Part shown: positions 54,886-64,000 of the stretch, one piece after another
Layout of the letters: the number at the start of each line of letters is the position of its first letter
Position numbering within the stretch: position 1 is the first letter of the stretch
Source of the DNA: Oreohelix idahoensis
Lineage: Eukaryota > Mollusca > Gastropoda > Stylommatophora > Oreohelicidae
Length of the DNA stretch: 64,000 nt
Assembly (NCBI GenBank): GCA_024509875.1
Contig: JAMPIV010015272.1
Span: 1 to 64,000, forward strand
Reading direction: 5' to 3'
Translations under genes and position numbers: made by a program
The notes under the pieces: model-generated
The model's input: the letters and a program-made list of their open reading frames with translations, nothing else
The model's database searches: none
What the model was told of the DNA's origin: nothing

Positions 54886-55221
54886 ATATATAAACTCCGC
54901 CTAGGCCGGTCCCAAGCCCGGCTGAAAAAGGAGGAGGGCATCCTGCATGGAGGCCGTAAGGAGGCAGCCCCTCCACCATGCAAAGGCACAACAGGCCAAT
55001 CATCTGTTTGCTTTAAACTTTTGATTATGAGAACTACAAGAGAGAAAACCGGACTGATTCTAAAGGCGACGAACTGGAACGGACTACGACTTATGGAACT
55101 TGTAACACAAGAAGTATAAATGGGAAAGAAGAGGAGCTGGTGGAAGAGATGAGGAAAGCAAAACTAGAAATCCTGGCTATAACGGAAACAAAGAAAAAAG
55201 GACAAGGAGTCATGGATCTCG

Positions 55222-55956
55222 ATGGCAACACGCTGCTCTAGTAGTGTACCCACATCTGAAATAGCTAAAGGGGGCGTGGGTTGCATTGTGGCCAAAAACC
55301 AAAAGGATAATATCAAGGGATGGAACTTTGTCTCAGAGCGCATTATGGTTGTAAAACTAAAAGAAGGAGAAACCATAGTCAACCTGGTCATAGTGTATGG
55401 GCCAAATGAGGATGAGAGAGCAGAGGTCAAGGAGGAATTCTTCGAGCTGCTTCAAAGGACAGTGGATGACTGCCTAGATGAAATTATCATGCTCGGAGAT
55501 TTCAGTGCCAGAGTTGGAAGTGACCATGCTAGATGGGGTGGAGTTATCAGAAGATATGGAGAAGATACTCTCAATGACAATGGAAAGCGACTCCTTAGAT
55601 TCTGCAGTGAGCAGAATCTGATCATTACAAACACAATGTTCCCCCATAAGTGCATACATGCATACACTAGATGTGAACCAACAAAGAATGAGAAGTCAGT
55701 GATCGACTATGCCATTGTTCGGAGAAGCTCATTCAAATATGTCCGAGATGCTAGAGTCTGGAGAGGGCCAGAGATTGGAAGTGATCACTACCTGCTAACA
55801 ATCAAAAGAACAACTGAAAGAGTTGCTCAGCCTAGGAACTGCCCAACGTCACGCAAGAAACTAAGTAAACGAACGGGAGAAATGAGCATTAAGACCTACA
55901 AGCAGAGAGAGCAAGAAATTAAGACCAGATATCAGGGCTTATTGCTGCAGCGGTGA
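55222..55956 (+). pseudogene. LINE B endonuclease domain
   Basis: Open for 244 codons. Motifs in order: VIVYGPNEDERAE (YGP), EIIMLGDFSARVGSDHARWG (GDF), NDNGKRLLRF, NEKSVIDYAIV and GPEIGSDHYLLTI (catalytic SDH). This is the target-nicking nuclease of the LINE. The true N-terminus (ITETKKKGQG, holding the metal-binding Glu) lies upstream in another frame because of an indel near 55240, so the M at 55222 is not a natural start. Confidence 0.85.
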
Positions 55957-56416
55957 GCAACACAGAAGAACAACCTGATGACTTGGAAACCCTCTGGCTT
56001 AAATTCAAGGACATCATAAAGACAGCTGCTGCAGAAGCATGTGGTGAAGTCCAACTTGGGAACAAGAGAAAGAGGACACCTTGGTGGACAGAGGAAGTCA
56101 AAGAAAAAATAAGAGAGAAGAAAATGGCATGGAAACAATAATTAGGAGCTAAAAACACAACAGGACAAATGGAGAAATATAGAGAATATGTGACACTCAG
56201 AACAGAAGCAAAGAACAAGGTGCTAGCAGCAAAACAGAAGTCCTGGGAAGAATTTGGAGAAAAGCTAGAAAAAGATGCGCAAGAAAACCAGAAATTGTTC
56301 TACAAGACCCTAAAATAATATTTCTCAGAACTCCTGGATGGTGAGCATGGTAACGCATCAGAAATGATAAAACTAGCACAGAAGAGAAAACCAATGATGG
56401 TGAAGATGACATAAAG

Positions 56417-57160
56417 ATGGAAGAACTGAAGGCAGCACTGGAGAAAATCAAGATGGGCAAAGCAGCAGGGCATGATGTTATAACACCAGAAATGGTTAAG
56501 TACATGGGAGAATCAGGCGACCTATTACTCTTAAGGGTCCTACAGGCAGCGTGGTGCAACAAGACCATACAAAAGGACTGGGAGATTGCCATCATAACAC
56601 CAATTTTCAAAAAGGGTGACAATCGACAATGTGGAAACCATAGAGGCATCTCAGTGTCCCTGATAAAATCTACTCTAGAATCCTAGAGCAGAGACTCCGA
56701 CACCTAGATGAGCCACAACTGGATGAGGTCCAGTGCGGATTCTGAGCAAACCAAAGTACTCAAGACCTAATCTTCACACTCAGACAGCTGAGTGAAAAGG
56801 CCCTTGAGTATAAGAGTGAGATTCATCTTTGTTTCATAGATCTGGAAAAGGCGTTTGACAGGGTCCCCTGGAGCCAACTTTGGGACTGTTTGGCAAGGAA
56901 GAACATTCCAGCACCTCTGATTCATGCTATACAGAGCTTCTACAAGTCTTGCAGAAATTATGTGAGGACAGCAAACCATAAGTCAGAAGAGTTCAGGACC
57001 ACCACTGTCACCTTATCTTTTCATACTCCACATGGACGATGTCATCAAGGCATGTAAGGAGAGAACAAGAAAGTATTCAGTGGGGTACTGGAAGATGAGA
57101 CAGGTCTGTATTTCAGAGCTGGCATTTGCTGATGATGTTGCCCTGATTGCTAAATCAGAG
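56417..57160 (+). pseudogene. LINE B reverse transcriptase
   Basis: KAAGHDVITPEMVKYMG, DWEIAIITPIFKKGDN and NHRGISVSL open the domain; HLCFIDLEKAFDRVPW (near 56823-56870) is motif A; FADDVALIAKS (57126-57158) is motif C. Motif B is missing: the sequence passes from EEFRTTT straight to the segment after it, while the copy at 46680 retains 23 extra bases here bounded by CTG. Without motif B and with several frame changes, it cannot make active RT. Confidence 0.85.
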
Positions 57161-57457
57161 GCACATCTCCAATCCAACCTGCAAGTCTGGATGGAAGAGC
57201 TGGAGAAGAGAGGGATGGTCATAAGCAGCTCTAAAACAAAATCCATGGTGATATCACGAGAAGAAAGAAGACATCAGATTAAGCTGGGAGAACAGGTCCT
57301 GGAGCAGGTCGACCAATTTAAATACCTCGGAGCTATTATAGACCGAAAGGGAGGCATCAAAGAAGAGTTGGCCACTCGAAAAGCAGCAGCTGGGAGACTT
57401 TTTCAGGCCATAAATCGAGGATACCTCAGCAAGAGAGAGGTTGGTAAGAAAACGTAG
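57032..57457 (+). pseudogene. LINE B post-RT region
   Basis: Open frame of 141 codons from just before motif C through KSMVISREERRHQIKLGEQV and FKYLGAIIDRKGGIKEELAT to a TAG where sister copies have AAG. A conserved C-terminal part (TYVPVLTYVCESWA, YLRKVVEVTRRDMVRN) follows to about 57715. Confidence 0.85.
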
Positions 57458-57889
57458 ATGGCTGTGTACTGCTCCACCTATGTCCCAGTCTTGACATATG
57501 TATGCGAGTCATGGGCAATGACTGCAACCCACAAAAGCCAGATCCAAACCTCAGAAATGAGGTATCTGAGGAAGGTGGTTGAAGTAACAAGAAGAGACAT
57601 GGTCCGCAACCAGACGAGTAGAACAGTCCCAACTAAGATGGTTTGTCCATGTGTGCAGAATGGGAGAAGATCGGCTACCACGACAAGCATGGGAAACAAA
57701 GAGCCAGGGATCTAGAGCCCCAGGACAACCCAGCGTCCGCTGGGAGGACAACATAAGACAATCTTTGAAGGACCGAGGACTAGAATGGAACCAGGCCAGG
57801 AGGAAGACAGCAGATAGGATAGTCCGGCGCTCTCTCTTCCAAACCTCTACACCTCACGGTAGAAGGGGAATGACTAAGTAAAGTAAGTA

Positions 57890-59227
57890 CGAGGGGCGTT
57901 CAGAAAGTAATGCACCACATCGTTTGTCTCAGGAGCTGTTTATTCAAAAAGCATGAAATTTATACACAATATACATGGATATGTCATGTAAACATCGGTA
58001 TTATTCAACATAATCCCCATCAACTTGTACAGCTTTATGCCAGCGTGAAACAAGTGCATGTATTCCTAGCCCATACCAGAATTTGCCTTGATCATGTAGC
58101 CATTTCTTCGCTGCATGAATCACTCCTTCATCATCTTCAAACCTTGTCCCACGGAGTGCATCTTTAAGTGGACCAAATAGATGAAAATCAGAGGGTGCCA
58201 AATCGGGACTATAGGGTGGATGGGGTAGTACAGTCCAACCCAATTTGGTGCTTGCTTCCCGTGTTGCCAGACTTGTGTGAGGTCGCGCATTGTCTTGAAG
58301 GAGAAGCAGGTCTGCTGGATTCTTGTGCGGCCAAACTCTGCGAAAACGTTGATTGAGTTTTTTCAATGTCTTAATGTAAGCTTGCGAATTGATTGTCTCT
58401 CCTCTTGGCATAAAGTCCACAAGAATCACACCTTCAATGTCCCAAAAGACAGTGATCATGACCTTTCCAGCTGAAGGAATTGTCTTGAATTTCTTACTTC
58501 GTGGTGATTGCGGATGATGCCACTCCATTGACTGTCTTTTTGTCTCAGGTTCAAAATGATGTGTCCAGGTTTCGTCACCTGTAACGATCTTAGCCAAAAC
58601 GTTCTCTCCATCAGCATTGAAAAGCTCTACAAATTCAGAAGAAATTGCTTTCCTTTGCAACTGGTGGTCATTTGTGAGACTTCGAAGAACCCATCTTGCG
58701 CAAACCTTAGAAAATCCGAGAGTTTTATAACTGCATTTGCACTACCAATGCTGACAGACAGCTGTAAGGCCAATTGTTGAGTAGCGATTCGCGTATCAGT
58801 AAGAATAATGCCCTCAGCGCATTTCAACATTTCTGCGTTGGTGGCTGTGGCAGGACGTCCACAGTGCGGCCGATCAAGCAGCTCCGTATCTTCACTTCCT
58901 GATTCTTTGATTCTCTGAACCCAGCGACTGACTGTACTCCTGTCGACTGCAAAACTTCCATACACATCACATAGACGCTTGTGAATGTTCACAACAGTTT
59001 CCTTCTCTGCAACGAGAAGTTCTATTACAATTCGCTGCTTATAATGCAAGTTACTAACACGCTCCATTTCAACGGTTTAGGGCAGCCGTATTATTTGGCC
59101 GGTTGCGGTGCAATTTGGTACACACAATTGGCACATGCCATATTTGAAGTTTGCAAAATTTCATGCTTCTATCTTCATTATTAGCTGAGAAAAACGATGT
59201 GGTGCATTACTTTCTGAACGCCCCTCA
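57890..59227 (-). mobile_element. mariner element 2 (1338 bp)
   Basis: The terminal inverted repeats (57890-57932 and 59185-59227) are 43 bp with two differences and contain GAGGGGCGTTCAGAAAGTAA. TA on both sides (57888-57889 and 59228-59229). Encodes one transposase on the minus strand, with a single frame change. It sits in the 3' tail of LINE B. This element and mariner 1 differ clearly in ends and protein, so they are separate families. Confidence 0.95.
58001..59067 (-). pseudogene. mariner transposase (SETMAR-like), one frameshift
   Basis: The N-terminal part (59067 to about 58730) carries the paired helix-turn-helix region: RIVIELLVAEKETVVNIHKR, DRSTVSRWVQRIKESG and the linker RPHCGRPATATN. 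Near 58725-58732 one base is missing relative to the family; the frame then continues to 58001. The catalytic part shows VTGDETWTHHFEP (residue 29 of that frame), LLLQDNARPHTS (Asp 123) and HPPYSPDLAPSDFHLFG (Asp 158), a D,D34D triad. It ends GDYVE, as usual. Total length fits a ~350-residue transposase. Apart from this one indel the gene is complete. Confidence 0.92.
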
Positions 59228-59231
59228 TATT

Positions 59232-59585
59232 TTATGGAGCGTTTGATAAAATTACTTTGTATTGTCTGAGAGAGAAGAGAAATACTAGCAGACTGGAGGG
59301 AAGGATGTCAGGTCACGTTGCCACAGAAGGGAGATTTGCAGAAGTGCATAGATTACTCATTAATAATGTTACTATCACCACCAGAGAAAATATTAAGCTG
59401 AATCATTCTTAAGAGATTAAAAGAGGCCATGGACAAATGAAGCAAGGATAAGGTTTTCAAGAAAACAGATACTGTACTAAACAGATAGTCACACTGTGCT
59501 GAACAGCAGAAAAGAGCTTGGAACTGAATTCCCTGCTTTACACAAGATTTGTGGGCTATGAAAAGGTCTGTAGTTCCCGTGGATC
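59232..59585 (+). mobile_element. LINE A fragment, right part
   Basis: Collinear with LINE A 3667-4000, directly continuing the part that ends at 54885: a GATAAAATTACTTTG block, GGAGGGAAGGATGTC, AATAATGTTACTATCA and a GTGGGCTATGAAAAGG motif A block (59551). Confidence 0.8.
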
Positions 59586-59589
59586 TATG

Positions 59590-59765
59590 ACGAGACAACG
59601 AAGACTAGGACTAATGCACCCTCAGGCATGTCATACAAGGTGAATAATATGAGGTTGTGTGGAGCTGGCACCATCATTATGTAAAACTAATTGCTACAGA
59701 AACCACTGGTATAAGAACATGTGAATGCCTGGTGCAGACGTCTTGCAAGGGGACCAGCTGTAGTG
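59590..59765 (-). repeat. Family S repeat, copy 8
   Basis: Contains ATGAGGTTGTGTGGAGCTGG, TTGCTACAGAAACCACTGG and the CCAGCTGTAGTGG block; inserted in LINE A sequence. Confidence 0.65.
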
Positions 59766-59869
59766 GATGATGCCAAGCTTCATAAAGTGTGCAAAGAAGA
59801 TGTCCTCATTTGTTTTCTTTAGTAGGCTCATGAACATTTTTGAGAGTCTGTAATGCATCATCAATTTCT

Positions 59870-59972
59870 AAAATTATTCATAGAAGATAAGAAACTTCGA
59901 TGGATAGCACAAGACAAGAGGGCTTGGCATGAGCTGACTGAAAGCCTATGCTTCACTGGGCGCTAAATGGTA
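59870..59972 (+). mobile_element. LINE A 3' terminus fragment
   Basis: AGACAAGAGGGCTTGGCATG and GCCTATGCTTCACTGGG match the last codons and end of LINE A (about 5003-5055), then an ATGATGATT tail. Confidence 0.65.
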
Positions 59973-60269
59973 ATGATGATTGAAGAAATACTTATGTGAT
60001 GCAGGCGTCACAGGACATTTTCATTACAAACAAACCACATGACAACACACCTGGTCTGAACTGCCGCACCAATATGAATACTTTTCTCGTTGTGTTGAAC
60101 AAAAGGCAAGCCACTCTGTGAAGCAGGTTGATCATGAAAAGTAAAAACATGAAAACATCAGTGACAAAAACAACAGTAACAGGTGAATAAAAGACACTTC
60201 AAAACTAAACTGTGTAGTTCCGGGGGGTGGGTGTCTCTGAAGAGACTAAGTGAAAAAAAGCAGAACCAC

Positions 60270-60445
60270 TTTCCCCCTCAGGTATGCTGTAAGAGGTAAC
60301 TAATGTGAGGTTGTGTAAGCAGCTGGCACCCTCATCATGTAAAACAAACTGGTACAGAAACAACTGTCCCAACTTATATGCTTTGGTGCAGGGGACTAGA
60401 TCCATTGTGCTTATAAAACAAAAAGGACAATGATGATGATGATGC
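60270..60445 (-). repeat. Family S repeat, copy 9
   Basis: Contains TAATGTGAGGTTGTGTAAGC, CTGGCACCCTCATCATG, GGTACAGAAACAACTG and ends in GATGATGATGATG, a simple tail like that of a SINE. It touches the minisatellite. Confidence 0.7.
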
Positions 60446-60939
60446 TGATATGCCATCAAGTGTTTTCTCTCATTCATTCTCTTTAAGCTTTAACAACATG
60501 GCATGAGAGAAAGTTCAAATAGAACTGATATGACATCAAGTGTTTTCTCTCATTCATTCTCTTTAAGCTTTAACAACATGGCATGAGAGAAAGTTCAAAT
60601 AGAACTGATATGCCATCAAGTATTTTCTCTCATTCATTCTCTTTAATCTTTAACAACATGGCATGAGAGAAAGTTCAAATAGAACTGATATGCCATCAAG
60701 TGTTTTCTCTCATTCATTCTCTTTAAGCTTTAACAACATGGCATGAGAGAAAGTTCAAATAGAACTGATATGACATCAAGTGTTTTCTCTCATTCATTCT
60801 CTTTAAGCTTTAACAACATGGCATGAGAGAACGTTCAAATAGAACTGATATGACATCAAGTATTTTCTCTCATTCATTCTCTTTAAGCTTTAACAACATG
60901 GCATGAGAGAAAGTTTAAATAGAACTGATATGACATCAA
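60446..60939 (+). repeat. 80-bp minisatellite, six units plus a partial seventh
   Basis: Units begin TGATATG(A/C)CATCAA at 60446, 60526, 60606, 60686, 60766, 60846 and 60926 (partial), with exact 80-bp spacing and very few differences. Each unit contains a perfect 10-bp inverted repeat, TTTCTCTCAT and ATGAGAGAAA. Confidence 0.98.
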
Positions 60940-61749
60940 TGTGACGGGTGTTGCGGTTCCTTGTTCTTATATTATTTATTGAATATTAAAGTCACTCTCT
61001 TGACGTAGTTAATGTTTGTTATTGATGGTTAGCTCTGACCATCAGAACATCCCTTCGACGTTCTGATTTGCATATTGTATATTAGTTGATTTCCCCTATG
61101 GGAGAGTTATCGTGCTGAGAAACGTAAACATTAACAGCTGTGGAACCGAACCCGAAACGTAAGTAAAAGATCAAGCCTTCTGTTCTGAGTCCACATGTAT
61201 TGACATTCATATAAACGATATCCGACATTCACAAAACTTCATGTACAGTTCAGCATAACAATAAATTCCAAATAATACCAGTAAGTATCCATCCGTGTCA
61301 AAACAATATGTCAGATGAACATCATGGCTATGTACATGCGCTGCTGTAGTCAACAGCCAGAAATGAGCGCATGAGTTCTTGACAGCTACAAATTGAATCA
61401 TAATACGATTCTCCTTCCATCATTTACTTTACTTAATAATCTCATACTTTAGATTAATATCCGAACTGACCCTGAGTTCTACATTGATTCATATATAGGC
61501 TATATACTAAGCCTCTCCTTGGAAGAAATACAAGACACGACTTCTCTGCTTGACGGATAGCGTAACAAGGGCCATGTAACCAAGTCACCAAGCGTGACCT
61601 TCCCAACGCGAATGCGTCATAATCTTAGCATATATTTCGCGTTCAGTATACCGTAAAATATCGACATATTCTATTAATGTTATTGACCCCTAAACGTTGC
61701 GCACTACTAACCCCCAGCAGACGCCGTCATTTAAAATAACACCGTAACA
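60940..61749 (-). repeat. Candidate LTR of the Gypsy element (810 bp)
   Basis: On the minus strand it would begin TGTTACGGTGTT and end CACCCGTCACA, so it has TG...CA ends inside a short imperfect inverted repeat. AATAAA occurs on the minus strand near 60980. It lies downstream of the minus-strand Gypsy pol, where a 3' LTR is expected. No second copy is in the window, and no convincing purine tract borders it. Confidence 0.5.
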
Positions 61750-62763
61750 GATTTCCTGTCCGACGGGGGAAAAAAAAAATCTATTAGATAGATTTTTTTA
61801 AAACCAACGTCATATCATACATATAACTAATATTAAATAAAGAAATGTAACTGTCATTAATTAATTAACTAATTAATTTGATGTATGTATTGACTAACGA
61901 CTAATGTGAGGTGTTATGAAAATTATTCTAACTAATTAAAATAATTAATTATAATATTAAGTATGGTACTAACTAATTAATATCTAATTAAAGAAAATGA
62001 GAAATAGTATCAGAGAGAAAACGAAATAAAAATTGAGAAGTACGGACAATTAAAACTAAATATTAAAGTATACATTAAAATAGTAATGAGTGTGAAAATG
62101 AAGTATAAGGATAGATACCTAATTAAATTAAAGCAATCAGAAAGAAAAGAACAACAAAAAAAATTCATACATTTTAACTATACATATGAAATATCATAAT
62201 CTAATATCTATCACCTTAATAATTAAAATATTAATTGGTGTGATATTTTTTTGTTTCATCTTTTCTTAGTATATTTTATTTTTTTATTTCATCACACTTC
62301 CACTTTATTTTATTATATATTAATTTAATAGCTAGCAAATTTAACAATATCGGACATGAAGATCCAATCGTTGTTACATCCTAATGACTTGTATGAAAGT
62401 TCATTAAGAAACAAAGTTCATCTTATCCAATTCTGATATGATGATCCAATCGTCGTTAGTTCCTTTATTGAAATTTTGAACGTAATTTGAATAAGTCATC
62501 ACCGTATTTGTCCAGTCTATATAAGAGATTGTTCCTTTTTACTATTTTGCAATCGAAATGAGTGATTCGCAAAGTCCAAGTGAAGTCCAAATTTTCAACC
62601 GATCAGTAAAACTTGATATTTTGATCACAATAGTTTATTTCAAAATTTCCTCATTTAAGTAATAAGTCCAACTGAAGTGTTGTATATTCTGATGTAGAAT
62701 TAATACCGTTCATTGCAAATGTAATGCTTGATTAGTCAGCAAATTTTCTTGAAATAGTAGTAT
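61750..62763. other. Very AT-rich region between LTR candidate and pol
   Basis: TAATTAAT-type repeats dominate (61850-62000). The integrase expected after Gypsy RNase H cannot be found here in any frame. Confidence 0.55.
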
Positions 62764-64000
62764 TCATTCAGAATCCGTAGGATGTCTTGACAAAGTATCG
62801 GCCATAATGTTCTCAGTTCCTGGTATCGATTCTATTTCGAAATCATAGGGTTGCAGCGCGATAGCAAATCGTGCAAGCTTTGGACTTTTATGGTTTGAAC
62901 GACGTAATGCTGCCACAGATTTCTGATCTGTCTGGATCAGAAATGTTGATCCAAGCAAGAACTTTTCCAACTTAGTGATTGCCCATATCACGGCGAACAA
63001 TTCTCAGTCTACAGTCGAATATTTAGTCTCCGGAGGTTTCAGCTTGCGTGAGATATATAATACAGGATGAAGGATATCATCATGATATTGGAGTAAACAA
63101 GCCCCGAGTCCGTAATTACTCGCATCTGTACGTAGAACAAACTTTTTAGAGGCATCTGATAATCTTAAAACAGGTGGGCATGAAAAAATGTTCAAGATAG
63201 TGCGAAAAGTTTTGTCACATTCGTCTGTCCAATTTATCCTTAACGGCATGTTCTTCTTTAATAAAGATGACAAGACAGCCGTGATGGATGACAAGTGAGG
63301 TACAAATCTGCTATAGTATTGGACTAACCCTAACAGACTCCTAACCTGTTTCTTCGTTTGAGGAACAGATAAATTTAATATTTTAGAAACCGTACTGGGA
63401 ATTGTTTGGATACGTCCTGATCCAATAATATGCCCCAGGGAATGTTATCTCATTACACGCTATTTGAATTTTAGTTGGTTTAGCGGTTAAATGGTTATCC
63501 TGCAATATTTCCAAAACCGATTTAATACCCAAAAAATGTTACGCAAATGTTGAACTAAACAAACATAGGTCATCAATGTAGGTAATGATATCTGATATAC
63601 CTACAAAAATTTTTCGCATCATGCGAAGAAATGTAGCTGGAGCATTAATTAGGGCAAAAGGCATCACGTTCCACTGGTAAAGACCTTGTGGAGTTGAGAA
63701 TGCTGTGTAGTATTTGGCTCTATCGGTTAGTGGATTCTGCCAATAACCTTGGTTAAGTCAATCTTAGTGAAAAGTGTAGCATTGGATAGACAGGAAGTAA
63801 AATCGTCAAGGATAGGATGTGGTGCGCGATCAGGTTCTGTCTGCGCATTAAGTTTCCTATAGTCAACCGATAAACGTATGTTGTTGTCCTTTTTCCGGAC
63901 AATGACTAAAGGAGAAGAAAATGGAGATGTACTAGTCTCAATAATACCTAATGATATCATCTGTTCGAGTTCCTGAAATGTCTTACTCAGAAATTGTAGA
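62764..64000 (-). pseudogene. Ty3/Gypsy pol: RT and RNase H, damaged, cut by window edge
   Basis: Minus strand, entering from the right edge. RT: IRLSVDYRKLNAQT and LFTKIDLTK (first catalytic Asp) at 63960-63740, a frame change near 63740, then the YIDDL catalytic motif near 63583. RNase H: VLRTDASNYGLGACLLQY (63155-63100) and TKLEKFLLGSTFLIQTDQKS (after an in-frame stop at 63006-63004), ending ENIMADTLSRHP just before a stop at 62764. Protease, Gag and integrase are not in the window. Long terminal repeat retrotransposon remnant, not capable of making a complete polyprotein. Confidence 0.9.

Larger units (their letters stand above)
54893..57887 (+). mobile_element. LINE B, near full length, inserted in LINE A
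   Basis: The best LINE B copy. A GC-rich leader (54893-55000) contains GGCCGGTCCCAAGCCCGGCT. It is followed by the endonuclease (about 55075-55860), linker, RT (about 56417-57160), the C-terminal region and a 3' end in TAAG-like repeats. Breaks: frame changes near 55240 and 55945, a stop at 56138-56140, loss of 23 bp at RT motif B (near 57009), and a nonsense change at about 57456. A mariner sits in the last bases of the tail. Confidence 0.88.

Noticed and set aside
60446..60939. CRISPR-like array
   Set aside because: Units are contiguous 80-bp tandem repeats without unique spacers, in an animal genome with no cas genes.
60940..61749. Solo LTR
   Set aside because: The bases flanking the candidate (ATCAA and GATTT) are not a duplication, so it fits better as one end of a longer element.

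Overview
This is animal nuclear DNA. It is AT-rich, its coding sequence is interrupted by introns, and most of what can be read is transposable elements (TEs) in several stages of decay. The LINE families, two mariner elements, a Ty3/Gypsy element, tRNA-derived SINEs and an invertebrate-like NUDT14 point to an invertebrate. My best guess is a lophotrochozoan, probably a mollusc, but this rests on general family resemblance and not on a search.

Only two loci look like host genes, both on the minus strand. The first is a single spliced exon of an unrecognised protein (15187-15409). The second is the last two coding exons of a NUDT14-like Nudix hydrolase (51190-51424 and 52574-52787), whose splice phases agree and which has a poly(A) signal downstream. 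The missing exons of both genes lie outside the window or were not recognised.

Layout. 1-6 kb: a decayed LINE RT fragment, then an almost complete LINE (family A, 1.89-5.08 kb), then a LINE A fragment carrying a tRNA-derived SINE. 6-14 kb: 3' LINE tails, an (AT)n tract, a mariner/pogo-like MITE, several copies of a short hairpin-bearing repeat (family S), a 43-base C tract, dispersed repeat D and a piggyBac-like MITE. 14-27 kb: LINE B fragments around the first host exon, then two copies of a LINE with an RNase H domain (LINE C) and LINE F fragments. 27-31 kb: a 22/23-bp minisatellite, a 1.38-kb LTR element that is an internally deleted Gypsy derivative, and a Tigger-like element with a nested insertion. 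31.8-39.2 kb: LINE D, interrupted first by a mariner in its RT domain and then by a LINE B fragment in its RNase H domain. 41-48 kb: a LINE B copy split by about 3.2 kb of other sequence and containing a SINE with an 11-bp target duplication. 48-53 kb: a pogo/Tigger-like remnant, LINE tails and the NUDT14 exons. 53-60 kb: a nest of mariner in LINE B in LINE A. 60-64 kb: an 80-bp minisatellite, a candidate LTR and a decayed Gypsy pol running off the right edge.

The elements do not form a pathway. What they record is an insertion history: several nestings have identifiable target-site duplications, so relative ages can be ordered. No CRISPR, operon or bacterial features are present. Several tracts carry many single-base insertions relative to sister copies, so some apparent frameshifts may be assembly errors.
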